Positions 46,231 through 61,200 of a stretch of 64,000 nt of DNA are shown in pieces; the first letter of the stretch is position 1, and every line of letters starts with the position of its first letter. Both the position numbers and the translations under genes were made by a program. This stretch comes from Tachypleus tridentatus (taxonomy: Eukaryota > Arthropoda > Merostomata > Xiphosura > Limulidae). The stretch spans positions 73,337,558-73,401,557 of the forward strand of contig NC_134825.1 of assembly GCF_004210375.1 (NCBI RefSeq), given 5' to 3'. Under the pieces are notes generated by a model that searched no databases, was not told the DNA's origin, and worked only from the letters and a program-made list of their open reading frames with translations.

Positions 46231-47404
46231 CATATATCTTTTAAGTGCATCTTGTTTCTCATTAGATACTTATATATGAACTGCTATCTATTTATAAGAA
46301 AAGTTGTAGGTTATGTATTTTTAACTTTAAAAGCCTATTTAGTTCTAAAACATTATTTTCTTGATTAAAGCAGTTCTAGTGACATAATACTGAAATGGAA
46401 AATTAAAACTTTAATAAAATGTCATCTGATATCAGATCAAGCATAAATTGTTATAATCTTTCTCAATTTTGGAAAAAACAATTTAACAAACTTTTAGTAA
46501 GAAAAGATATAATTAGAAAATATTTTTTCTCTTTTATTCACACACACTTGTTTGTCTTCACTTAGATCTGGTGCTCTTTTTATATCACAGTCCCTGTAAA
46601 GTAACATTTGAAATAGCTTTTCTGTTTGAAGTTAAGATAATTGTACGAGTGTCACTGTTTAAGGTGTACAGATAAACAATTATTTTCTTTATGGTAATTA
46701 ATAATTAGTTGTGTAGATAGTTGATCAAAATTGTAAACTTGCTGCATACATCTTGTGCTTTATGCACTTTTGGTTTATTGATTTGTGGGAATTGAAAGTA
46801 TTTTTGCAGTTTGGCTCAAATTTGTGCTCTGAAGTTTATTATGTAACTTACAGTGGAAGTAAAACAAATGATAAAACATCCTATCTATAAACATATTAAA
46901 TCATTTGTGGCAGTAAGTAAAATTTGTTATCCACAATAATCTAGATCTAAACAAACTTTTAGGTGAGTGTTTGAACATAATTTTTTTGGCATTTGATTTA
47001 AAAAAAGAAAATATTTTTTTTTGTAAAGCATAAGAACAATAAAGATGACATTAGAGCACAGTTATTAAAGTTGCAGCTGTATAAAGACAAAAATATTGCT
47101 GATACATACACTTCAAGGATTATTAGTAATTTGTGTGTCTCTAACATGTGATTAAAAAGTATTTAGAATTTGTAACGTGTGTTTAATTTATATTTAACAA
47201 AAGACACAAACTGCAATTTTTTTATTTCCTCATTGCCAGTAATGGAAATACAAAATAATGGTTGATTTAATAAATGATATCAGGTAACTCGACAGGAACA
47301 AATAATGTATGTGCTATAATATGTTGGAATCTTATGTATGTCAGTGTTTCTCATTCAGAATTGTCTTAATCCCTAGCTAACAAATCAAAATTTTTAGCAA
47401 ATTT

Positions 47405-47493
47405 CTTCAGATGTTTAGCTCAGTGACAGGGATTCAAACCCGTGACTCCCAGATTGTGAGTTGAGTGTTCTATCCACTAAACCATGCCAGGCT
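47405..47493 (-). repeat. tRNA-like SINE head fragment
   Basis: Read in reverse it starts CCTGGCATGGTTTAGTGGAT and has a B-box GGGTTTGAATCCC. The body is missing. Confidence 0.6.
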
Positions 47494-47932
47494 TACTCTC
47501 TGGTACTACTCACAAAAAAATGTAAAAGTCTTGGACTGTGTAGTTGGATTTATTGCTTAGATTATAACAATTTTGTAGCATATTTGCTTTTCTATTTAGA
47601 AGGTAATTATTTGTACTTTAGAAAAGCTGACAGCACCTAGCAGTAATATTTTATTACAAATAAAAAAAATAGTTTTGTCACCTGCTTAATTTTTGTTTAT
47701 TCTTAAAATGGAGAAATTACCAAAACTTTTTAATAGCTGTTCAGTGATTTTTATTATTATTAAGTAAGATTGGACAAACTGTTTATTTTAGCTGTACCTA
47801 CATAAAACCATTTTGTGTTTTAGTTGAACTTGACAAAATTTAAAGTATTCATTGTAACCAAACAGTAAATATTTCATTGCAAGTATGTGCAATACCCGGC
47901 TTTGCATAATATTGATTCAGTATTAAAAATTA

Positions 47933-48190
47933 TTCATGCTGTGTCTGTGTGTTACTAAACAATATCCACGACTTTACTGGATTGTTTTTCATGTTGTCTC
48001 TCTATGTTACTAACCACTATGAGACTGGTCTAACTCATGTTTTTCATGCTTTTTCTTTATGTTGCTAAACATTACAAAATTAGGCTAATTCATGTTTTTC
48101 ATGCTGTTTCTGTATGTTACTAACCATTATGAGACTTGACTACTAACTCTTGCTTTTAATGCTATTTCTGTTGGTTACTAACCACAACAT
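47933..48190. repeat. Degenerate tandem repeat of about 60-65 bp
   Basis: Four or so diverged units share TTTTTCATGCTGTTTCTGT followed by ATGTTACTAACCATTATGAG. No relation to a known element. Confidence 0.75.
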
Positions 48191-49945
48191 TGCCTTTACA
48201 AACAGAAATATCAGGTATGCCTTAAATATTAAAATGACTGTGAAACCTTTTTTAGACAAAAACAAATATTTTCTAACAGTATTCATTATTGGTAAACAAA
48301 TGGCCACATCTTGCTTCACAGCAATATGTCAGGTCTGATGCTTTCATCTACATGTAGGCTTGTGTTGAATAATGTTATATGTTGGCAAGTAATTTATAAG
48401 TGTTGATGATCTACTTTTGCATATTGGGTTTAATAATTATGTGTTACATACAGTTAAATGCAAAAATGAATGTGTCTTTTGAATAACAAGAGATATTGTA
48501 CCAAATTCAATAATTCTGATATAAATTAAATAACACAGTTTCCTGAGAAGTCTGTGTTTATAAACCACTTTATTTCTGTCCCATTCCCAGACTATACAGT
48601 GGTTCTCATGATTTTGGTAGTAATTTTTGTTTTCAAAATATTTGTTTTAGAAATATATTTTAGTCATTTCAAATGGGAACGATATTCCTTTGGCAGGAAG
48701 ATAAATTAATTAATCTTGATTTCACTAATTTAAAAAGTAAAATGTACCACATTATTTTCTGTTTAAAATGAATTCTTACCTCTATTAATTCAGTGTGCTA
48801 CTCATTGCTAACTGTGCATGTGTACAGATACTAAGTATCCAGGAATATGACAGTAATTTAAATTTTAACATTTACACTGTGTATTGGATTTACTATTATA
48901 ATAAACTATAAGTAAAATTTGTGACTCTCACCTATGTAGACCAGTTAGATTCATCAAGTGAATAGATACAGCTTGTTAGACTAAAAAACTGCAAAATAAG
49001 TGACATCCACCAAGTTCTCATTTTTGTCTTGTGCAGATTTACTGAGTGGTGCAGTACTTATACATTTTTTTTTGGTTTATTATTATACATCTTAGTTTAT
49101 TTAAAAAAAATATTTGTTGCCACAGTATTAAGTCTTTTATTCATGTCTTTCAGTATATACATGTGATATTCATATTTGAAATTTGGCTGTATTTCTAATG
49201 AAGTTAGTTTAATCTTCAAATGGTGTTTCTCTCCTTTTTAGACTTATATTGTTTTAGCACTTTATATTTTTTGAAACAAGGTATTGGAACGTTGTTTGTT
49301 AATGCAAAACCAAAACACGTTGTGTTATTATGTGTGTTTGAGTCTGTAATAAAATATTGTTTGTTTTACTATCTTATTCTGTTCTTTTAGTTCTTTTTTA
49401 AATATATAAATGTACATAAACATACATATGTAAAAGACAACAAGAATAATTGATGTTACTCTAGATCAGTGGTTCCCAACCTTTTTTATGCCCCGCACCC
49501 CAAAAAAATATTAATGTGTTCTCGCACCCCTCACAGAAATTGTTTATTTAAGACTAAAGGTGAAGGTGGCCAAAACAAATTTTTATAATTAGTTTTTAAT
49601 GATATGTAAACAAAAACGAAACATTTGGAAAAGAAAAAATATTGCAACAAACTAAAAGTTGCATAAACCCTACATGGCTTGCAAAAAAATAAATTTTCAT
49701 CCATGCATGAAATGAAATTTCTTTGAATTTGAACTGTTCAAATGTTCATAAGCCAATTTAAATTTAATGACTCTTTTGTTCCTGTTTATTTCTTACAAGT
49801 TTTTAAAAGCATGGCACTTTGTTGTTGATAGCAACCTGCAAATCTGCCTGTGCACCCAAGCAATTTCTAGATATTGTCTTGATTGACAAAAGGGCACTAA
49901 ATCCAAACTCACATAAGTATGTCGTCGTGAATGGGGTGAGTACAT

Positions 49946-51660
<1,715 letters not shown>

Positions 51661-52659
51661 ATGTCATCAATTAATTCTGGATACTTCTGGAAGCTTCTGT
51701 AGTCATGATCACGTGAATACATAACATAAATAAATAATAGACACTTTAAGACGGATTCATGAACGTAACCTAATAATTTTGCCAAGTATTTAGGTCACGC
51801 TTATGTTTTGTGTGTTGTTTGTTTACAGTTGTACATTAAGATTTTGGTCTGTGCCGTAGATGGTAGAAACGATAGTTTATCGTAACAAGGTAAAAGGCTA
51901 CGTCTGTAACAAGAAAAATAAGAAATAAAAATCAAACGTAATTTTGGATATATAGGACAGTACCCTTAATATAAACAAAAAAAAACTGAAATGTTATCTC
52001 GCACCCTCTGGAACGCTATCTCGCGACTCCTGGTTGGGAACCACTGCTTTAGATAATAAAGTTTGAGGTGGTTACATTGTAGGTAGTGAAAGAAAATTGA
52101 TTATAATGTTTTGAGAAGCTTTTTTTCATGAAAAAAATGAAGTGAATTTGTGAAAAATAGGTATTGCCTCATGTACACAGCTTTTTGTTCACCTGCATTA
52201 GTTTTGTGGTTATGTTTTTAATTTATTTTATTTTGCAGAGTTTTATATGACCCCTTCAAAATTCAAATATATACCAAGAAATTGGTTAACCATGGATATA
52301 TGTATCTCACTAACTCGATTAATAAACAGTTCTATGACTTTTGGTTATTTTTTCTAACCATTTTCAACTATTTCAAACTACTTTTACTTAATTTTGCAAT
52401 TCTGCACATTCCAGAATTAATCAGTCTATTATTTGACCTCCCGACAATGTTATCAGTATAGAATGCCATCTTTAAACCACAACCAATGTATGAAGTTTGT
52501 TACAATATCCAAAATGTATTTTAGGTGCCAACTGAAACATGGTGAAAAGTGTGTAGTAAAATGTTGCTTAGGAATATTTGTAAGAGAAGTGAGGTATCTT
52601 GCAAGAGTGTTCCTGTACTGTATTACAGTCTATTTAATATGGATAGAGGGTGAGTGGCT

Positions 52660-54470
52660 TAATATGTAAAATGTGAATTACCTCTTGAAGTTGAGGATAT
52701 CAAAGATTATAACAAGGAGATTGAATACATTTGGATTTCTATTAGTAGGTTTAAAGGGAAAAGGTTTTTGGTGGAAATTTGTTCCAGACCACCAGATGAT
52801 ACTAATGAAATCAATGAGAAACTTTACAGGGAGATTAAGATTTCAGTTGTTAGTGAGGTCATAATTATGGGTGATTTTAATTTCAGACGTACAGATTGGG
52901 AAATGTTAGAGTTAAACCATGAGGGAGAGAAAGGTTTTGTAAACTCTTCAGGGTGACATTTTTCACCAATAAGTCACCTACTGGAAACAATGTTATTTTA
53001 GATTTATTGTTAATTTCAAATACAGAAATTACTGAGAGGGTGGGAATTGGAGAACACCTGGATGCAAGTGATTAGTGCTCTATTATGTTCAATGTTTTGC
53101 TACATATGGAGATGAGGAATAATGATATTTGGTTGCAAATTTTGAAGGGATGCAACAAGAATTATCCATTGTAAATTGGGTAGTTGAGTTATTTGGAGAC
53201 ACTGATTTGATGTGGAAACTTTTTTAGAGATAAAGTTTTAAATATTCAAGTTAAACAATTCTTATTGAAAAAAATAGCTGCAAATAAAAAACTAGTTGGC
53301 TCACAAAGAGATTAAGAGATAAAATCAAAGAAAAGCATCAAAATTTAAGAAACTTAAATTGACTTATATGGCAGAAGACTTGCAAGATCAAGAAAGTTGG
53401 AAAACAGAAAGTTAGGACATCATTAAGAATATGCAAGGAAAATTGGCTGAAAATGTATAAATTAACAGTAAGGATTTATTAAATAGATTAAAGGTAAACA
53501 CAAAATGTTAAAATAGGGGTAAAATTGTGTTATTCAATTTTACTTTTTTTTTCAGTCGTTACAAATGAAGGTCAAAGAAGTTTCCACTTCTTGAACAGTT
53601 GATAAATGGAAATGAGATTAAACAAGATGGCTGCATTAATTCTGAGCTGGTTAAGAAATAATTGGAAAGTTTAAAAAAGGCTTGTGGATCAGATATTACT
53701 TCCTCAAGGGTCTTGAAGATGGTTAATGATTGAATGGATATATGAACCACTTATTACTGTTTTTATCAGTCCTTGAATAGCAGGCAGGTACTAGATGATT
53801 AGAAGTTAGCTAATGTAACTCCTCTTTTCAATGGAGGTGATAAAAACTGTTCCAGTAATTATAGACCCATTACTCTTACATCAGTTGTCAAAAAGGTTTT
53901 AGAAAGTATGTTAAAAAATGCTTTGCAAAGTCATGTAACAAAGTTTAGAACTTTATTGAAAGGTCAACATGGTTTCAATATGGGAAAATCTTGCCTTACA
54001 AATCTGTTGATATTCTTTGAAATAGTTACTGCTTATGCAGATTTGATGTATATGGATTCTAATTTTACAAGGTGCCACATAAAAGGCTTGTAAAATTTTT
54101 TCTTTGTAAGTGTGGGGGTTAAGCTACCATATAGGATAGAAGGGTAGCTTGATGGAAGAAAGCAGAGGGTGTCATAAATGGAGTTCAGTTAAACTGGATT
54201 GATGTTGCAAGTGGTACATCTCAGGGCTCAGTCTTAGACCATTGCTCTTTTATTTACATAAATTACACAGATGAATAATAGCCAGTAAATTACTTATATT
54301 TGCTGATGATATCAAGGTTTTGATTGTTATTGGCTCTGAAGAGGATGCTACTGCTTTACAAAAGGATTTAGATCATTTAGTGAGAAAGGGAAATAAATGA
54401 CAGATGGGTTTTAATTATAATAAATGCAAGATATTGCATGTGGGTTATCATAATTTGAATTAAGACAGTT
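52660..54470 (+). pseudogene. CR1-like LINE (non-LTR retrotransposon) pseudogene
   Basis: Endonuclease motifs appear at 52760-52960 (CSRPPDDTNEINEKLYRE, then I-I-M-G-D-F-N-F and W-E). They are followed at about 52980-53080 by V-I-L-D-L-L-L and a G-E-H-L-D-A-S-D equivalent. Reverse transcriptase motifs follow at 53850-54010 (NCSSNYRPITLTSVVKKVLE, then QHGFNMGKSCLTNLL). At 54190-54440 are VASGTSQGSVL, then L-I-F-A-D-D-I-K-V and K-C-K-I-L-H-V-G. Many stops and frameshifts break it. The order endonuclease then RT with these motifs fits the CR1/L2 group. Confidence 0.85.
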
Positions 54471-54474
54471 TCAT

Positions 54475-57400
54475 TTTTCTAACAGGGTGATTAGCCTTTG
54501 GGATGAGTTGTTTTTAGATGTTGTATAGTTAATTTATTAAACAAGTTTGGTTTTGAATTTTCTTAGAATTAATGGTTGTTATGGTAGTTTTTTGTAAGCA
54601 TATTGTGAGAACCGATTAAATTCTGAACTGATGCAAGCAACTGTGTTTCTAGTTTTAAAAATCATAAACCCTGCTTCATGCAGTAAACTTTATCATGCAG
54701 TGTTAGGGCACACAATGCCTGTATTGCCATTGTTGTTGTTTTTTAATTGAATGTAAATAATTAGTTTTATTTACTAATTATAATTATGAAAAGAAAAGCA
54801 AGTCTAAGAGTAGTAGCCTTATGTAAATGTTTTGATTTTAATATTTTTTGTTCCTGGCTTTAATTTCTGTAAAATAAAACATTCTAAGCACAATTAGCAA
54901 GTTTGTTAGATATTCTGAATTTTAAAAGTTTACTTAAAGAATATTAAACATTTGAGTAATTTAATTAAATAATAATGAACTGTTTAAATTTTAGTAAATA
55001 TGTAAAAACTGTATTACAAATTTTTGTAATACTTTACAAATTCAGAAGTACTGATTTTGATACCAAGAGCCTCTGCATTTTCTTTTTTGTTATTAATAAA
55101 ATGAAAATAATTTTTACTAAAGTAACTTACATAATTCTGATAAATGGAGTAAAATATTAAAAAAGTCTGGTTGTGACATTTTGTTTTTACCTATTTTGAC
55201 TCTTTTATTCAAACAAAATAAAATATTTTTATTTCCATGCAATGTTTTATTATTTTTTAACAAAATTGTTTTTAGATAATTATATTTTGTAATGTTATGT
55301 TCCTAATGTTAAGGGGTAATAATGTTTTTTAAACTTGTATAATTTTTGTCTTTGCTTCATTCTCTAATGAAATTGTAAGTAACATATGGAAAGAATCTAA
55401 ATTTTATTTAATTTAAACTGAAAGAAAATTAAAAATAATAGTTTTCTTGTGTGTTTGTGAGTATCCACAAACATGAGCTAACTTAGGTCCTTGAAAGTGA
55501 TAAGACCACCATAATTTGCATGCTTATAAAATTAGTCATATATGCATACATAATATGTATCACACAAAAACTAAGCATGTTAATTCTAGTGAGTATACAA
55601 ACCAGCAGCAACAGTTTATTTACCATAGCTTTTCTTTATGTTGAATTAGCTGATTATACAGACTTCTATCAAAAATTAAGTTTGAAAAACCATTTGTGCA
55701 AGTTTGTTTTATATATACATATATGTATGTGTGTTGGAACTTAAATAAAACACACTGTGATTAAAAAAAACATCCTTTCATTTATTTTTGTAAACTTTGA
55801 TATAGTATTTTCCTAACTCGATCACTAAGGAAGGTAAGAACAGAGAAACTAAATGCATAACAATAGTTTCCCCACTTCAAAATCACTCACTCAACAGAAT
55901 CAATTTGTTAAAACCAACACAAGAAAACAAAAACTAAATTTAAAAAAAAAAATCAAATTCCATCTAATTTGCTGCCTATTTCACAGCTAAACACTTCATT
56001 ACTTGCACTGCATATAAGAAGTTAAAAATAAATGTATTTTTATACAGAACTGGAAAAGTTGTGTGTAGCTTTTATGCAAGTATATGTAAATAGTACATAA
56101 TGTATTTGTGTACTTATGATTTTTACAAAGTGCTGCTAGTTCTCATTAATCTTAAATGCATCTTCAGTATAAAAACAAACATCTTTCCTCAGCTTCATTG
56201 TTATGAAATCTTATACCATAAACCACAGTGCTACAACTTAATGGTTTTATTTTCTCAAAAATGCAAGAATTTGTTCACTATGCTAATATTATTCAATATT
56301 TTTACATCTATGTCTAACAGGGCAAACACTAATTATTATAATCACCTTTTTAAAACTTATGTATATATATTTGCATGCAGAATGCCTTAACTGGTGAACA
56401 TTTGGAACATTACATTTAGTAATAGTAAAGCATCACAGTGACACTGCTAAAGACTTAGGTTGCATGATTCTTTTCTGCGTCACTAATATAATGTGATGTA
56501 ACATCAATTTCACGATACTACTAAATATATAATCTCACAAATCACATTTAAAATTGTTGTATATGAAATTTGGCATGAATTGTTTCATCACCCATACCAC
56601 ATACTAATTTAATAACTTTGTAAATATAATTAATACTAAAATACACAGATTAATGTTTCAGAGCACAGAACAATAAAATATGTCAATATATTCTTCAGCC
56701 AAAATATATTATATTAATTATTGTTTCATAAATTTCTTGAGAAAGTTGAACACGAAGGTCTAGGTGCTACATAATGCATGACTGTTGTGATACTTGCACA
56801 TCTCATATCAAAGTGTGGTTAATATTTATCAAAGCAGTCTGGTGATGATACAAATGATTTGATGGGTACCTGTCAAACTATGTATAATAGTTTAAACTAC
56901 AGAACGATCAAATAATTTTAAATATACATGACTTCATTAGAGCAATTATATGTTAAAAAGAGGCCATTTTGACACACACACTGTTGGAAGAGAAACTTTG
57001 ATCTTTGGACGACTATATTAGTCAGGAATAGGCAATTTGTTGTTTATATATATATTGTTCTTGTGTTTATAGAATATCCGTGTATTTTCTGGCATCATGA
57101 CATGATTAATAAACATTTATTATTTACAGGAATTGGCAATTTGTTGTTTATATATATTGTTCTTGTGTTTATAGAATATCTGTGTTTTCTGACATCATGA
57201 CATGATTAATAAACATTTATGATTATTTACACCAACTAATGGTAGAGGGTGTCATTATTCATTATAATTTTCTTCAAGATGCATCATGAAAATAATATAG
57301 CACCCATGTCTTGTGAATAGGTTAGTATAGTTAAAAATAAAGCTAAGTGCCAGTCTAGTATGGAATGACTAAGACATGTTTATAGTAAGTGCTCTGTCAC

Positions 57401-58135
57401 ATGCACTGAAATAATACACAAATACATCAAAATACTTAACTTTTGAAAAGAACAAAAAATTTCATTAAAGTAAATAATTGTATTTTTAATGTTACTATTG
57501 TAAGTCACTTAACATCTAAAAGACGTCATTGTGATGTAAAAACAGCCAAGTGCTTTTCACTAAGATAAATTATTAAATCTTTAAAAGTGATAAGATAATT
57601 GAAGACACATTCAGTCAACTTGTTACATACTGGAAATTTTTTTTTAAGCATTGTATCTTCATTGTTAAAATTTTCCTAAATTTGCTTAATAATAAAAAAG
57701 GTTGGATGTTTTCATTTGTTTTTAATTTTGGTAATGATTTGTTGTAATAATTCAACTTGCTTAAAAAGATTTGCATTATTAGCAATTTCTAATGGATTAA
57801 CTTTAGCTCAACTGCTAGAGAACTCATTTGTAATGTAATGTAAGGCTCAACTACTGGTTTAGAGAGACAAATTAGATTACAACAAAAAACGAAAGAGAGA
57901 GAAGGAAGTTACATCAAGATTCAAATATACAGGATACTGTTTGCTTGCCAATTTATTGCCCAGTTCAGACACAGATGCAAGGATATGTAGCTTCTGTATA
58001 TAATGACAAGATTTAAATGTCACTTATTTTTGATGTGCTGTAAGATCTAAGTGAGTTAGCTAAAGTGTTGTGTACCAAAATTCTTTCATACATATTTGTC
58101 ATGCACTGCATTCAACATTTAAATCTGAAATTGTA
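54475..58135. other. Intergenic, AT-rich, includes probable GLUT 3' untranslated region
   Basis: No supported gene. A roughly 104-bp tandem duplication lies at 57023-57231. The part nearest 58135 should contain the 3' untranslated region of the glucose transporter, with several possible polyadenylation hexamers on the - strand (for example AATAAA near 57950). Confidence 0.6.
57023..57231. repeat. 104-bp imperfect tandem duplication
   Basis: Units starting CAGGAATAGGCAATTTGTTG (57023) and CAGGAATTGGCAATTTGTTG (57127) are nearly the same, differing by TA-run length and a few bases. Confidence 0.93.
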
Positions 58136-58279
58136 TCATTGATACATTCTCTGTCTAAAAATGGAAGTAATCTCTTCAACTGTTTTGTTTTTGGTTTCAG
58201 GAACTTTTTTATAAGTAAAAATCCAGAAGAAAGCTAATAGAACTGTAAAGACCAGGAACGTGTAATCTTTCAGAACATT
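58136..58279 (-). CDS. SLC2A1: GLUT terminal exon: TM12 and short C-tail
   Basis: The acceptor is TTATCTTGTAG. Forty-seven codons and TGA read [20 protein letters not shown], then P-E-T-K-N-K-T and E-E-I-T-S-I-F-R-Q. Only five residues follow the conserved I-F-R-Q, compared with roughly 30-40 in mammalian GLUTs. No acceptor-like alternative tail was recognised, but an alternative last exon elsewhere is possible. Confidence 0.94.
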   Translation of the reverse strand, partial: NVLKDYTFLVFTVLLAFFWIFTYKKVPETKNKTVEEITSIFRQRMYQ

Positions 58280-61200
58280 CTACAAGATAAAAAGAAAAAA
58301 AATAAAGGTTAGAACCTCAAATAATCACTATGAAAAACAGAAAACCTTTAAAATTAATTTAAAAAATTCAGAACGTTTCTGTAGTTTAGAAAACCTCTGT
58401 AAAAGTGTTCTTCTGCATTACAAATGTCTTGATATTTACTAAATAAATTGTATGCAAATAAAAGCTGCTTAGAAGCATTACAAACCATTGAGATGTCACT
58501 TTTGGACTTGAATGTGACACATATTATACATATGTCAAAACATTAAAAACAGACATGCAAAGTGTAATCTATCACTATTGATTATTAAATGCACAAGTGT
58601 TATTTTTGTAAAACATAGCTAGCATACAAGCAGTTATTTTGCTTATGTGAAGAATAAAGTGCTAAGAAAACTATACATCTAATGACTAATTAATAGCTTC
58701 AGTTGTTATCTTTATAAGTATAGAATGACTGCTTACAGCTAAAGGCAGAAAACCTAATCCCACAACAAAGTTAGCACTCCAGTTGACTGCTACTGCTATG
58801 CTGGTGGCCATACCACGTGCTCCTTGACCAAAGAGTTCACTAACCAAAAACCAAGGGATTGAACCTGTTGTAAAGCAGTGAAAGATCGTTTGTTAAGTTG
58901 ATGACAGATATGTATTACTAACAGAAGTACTTAACGTGGGGATTGAATAAAACATTAACCTAAACTAAGGGGATAATCACAAAGTATTATATTACAAATA
59001 TTATAAACAGAAAATAATCAGATTGTTCAGAATCAAAGGGAACAAATATTTATGTAATATATGAACTAAACTAACCATTAGTGATGATGAGAAAACCCAC
59101 TTGTAGAGAAATGTATATGTAAAACCAGCCGTTTTTACATATATAAACTGACCATTAGCATAATGACATCAAAGAAAGACAGTATGTGAAAAAGAAACAT
59201 TTGTATTTTACATACAATGATTGTAAAATAATAATAATAAAACACTTGGGATCCTAAATATTTAAATGTACATATTTAATCTTGATGAATAATGGACAAC
59301 ATATCCAAAAAATAGAACTTGAGCCATTCTTTGTACTTTATAATCAATTTGATACTAAGGTACTATATCTTTGGCTTATACTAGTTTATATGACATAACA
59401 ATTTTAACATAAGTTTGAAATTTGGTTTCATGATTCGATTTCTCAAAGAGCCAAAGCACTCAACCTCAAGTGTAATTTTATGGAAAAGAAACATTGTTTG
59501 CAAAATGTTTACCATTAGTAGCTTTTTATACGTTAGAAATATTAAAGGATAAAAACATTATTATAATATGATTTTGGCAAAGTAGCTTACACTTCTAATT
59601 AAACACATTTTCACTTGTAGCCACAAATTATATTTAACTTAATTTTCTATGTTACTATGGTAACTGTTAAAACACAACAAGTCTTACTCAAGTTGTGATT
59701 TGTTTTTTATTTTATTTCATTATACATTTTATTGTGTCTTTTGTCAGAAATTTATGTTTATTGTAATTAAATCTATTAATTAATTGTACTTCCTTACAAC
59801 AAGTATATTAAAAGGATAACACTAAGCAATTAACTTGTGATTTATTATATGGATAGTTCAATACACCAAAAGAAATTCTAACCTGGTCCAGTAGCAAACA
59901 TCACAACGAATCCTATCACACATCCAATACTAAGGTATGATAGCCATGGTACTACTGTCTGAAATACATAGAGTTGCACTAGTTACAATACATTGTTAAT
60001 AATTTTAATCAAAGATTACTTACAAGCAATCTGACAACAAAATTTATATGTTAACTTGATTTACATTTCATAAAGTTATCTGATCACATGCAAAAAAAAA
60101 ACCAAAGAAAATCAGAAAAAAATACTTTTAGTTCAAAATTTGTAATATATAACAAAATTAATCAACACATACATAATTCACATCTTTATTCACAAAATAC
60201 ATTTTATTTCTTTAATAATGTTGTTGTGTTATAATTATGATATACAAACATTATAAAACTAAATGTATAACTAATCTATAATATCCATAACCAAACAATT
60301 TAATGTAAACTGCTATTTACATGTTACAATATTTGTTTTTTTAACAATATATAAAGTTTTTAATTTATCAAACTAAGTGTTAATACTTTATGAAATAAAA
60401 GTAGCTGTTTTAGTACCCACCTTTAAACACATGCACAGAGTAAGTAAGAGAGTAATAATCCCCATACCCCCAAGACCTACAAGATGTAGTGTACGTCGTC
60501 CTGCTCTTTCTACCAAGACTAAAGAAACAACTGTCATCAGGACATTGATACTGCCCATACCCAGTGTGGCATACAGAGCAGTTTCTTTGTTCAGTCCAGC
60601 AGTTTCGAAGATTTCGGTTGAGAAAAATATGGCCTAAAATTTAATGTGATAATTCATGTTTATCAGTTTCTCCAAATCTCCAGTGATTGAGTTTCATAAG
60701 CTACTATAGCATTTTCATTGAAATTATAGTGAATCACTAACAAATATTATGACTCAAATAAAAAATAATAAAGGTAAAATTCATACAAAAACACATCCTT
60801 TGATAAACATTTTCCTTCTAAATGCAAGTACTCACATAGAGATTATAAAACTAATATAATAACTTAAGTATAATTTTTTTGTTTGAAGACCAATATAAAT
60901 ACAACATTCTTCTGAAACCATCAAATGCTTTACAGTTTCTTTTATGGGCTGTGAAACAGTAAAGAACAAGATCAGTAAGCATTTTTTTTTACTTAATATA
61001 TATATATTTTTTACCATGTCTATTGATTGAAAGGTTATACTTTTCAGTCTATTTAAAATGAAATGTACTTCACACTTACAGCATTGATTCCAGAAAGCTG
61101 CTGTGATAACATTACCACCATTGAGATGATGAGTGGAGTGCGCAAGATGTGGTTGGTCCACATTTCCTGAAGAGTTACCTGAGAAATATTCCTAAATTGT

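Larger units (their letters stand above)
46231..49458. other. Intergenic, AT-rich, little identifiable
   Basis: The first part may include more FOXJ 3' untranslated sequence. I see one SINE head fragment (47405-47493), a degenerate tandem repeat (47933-48190) and otherwise only AT-rich DNA without supported genes. Confidence 0.7.
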
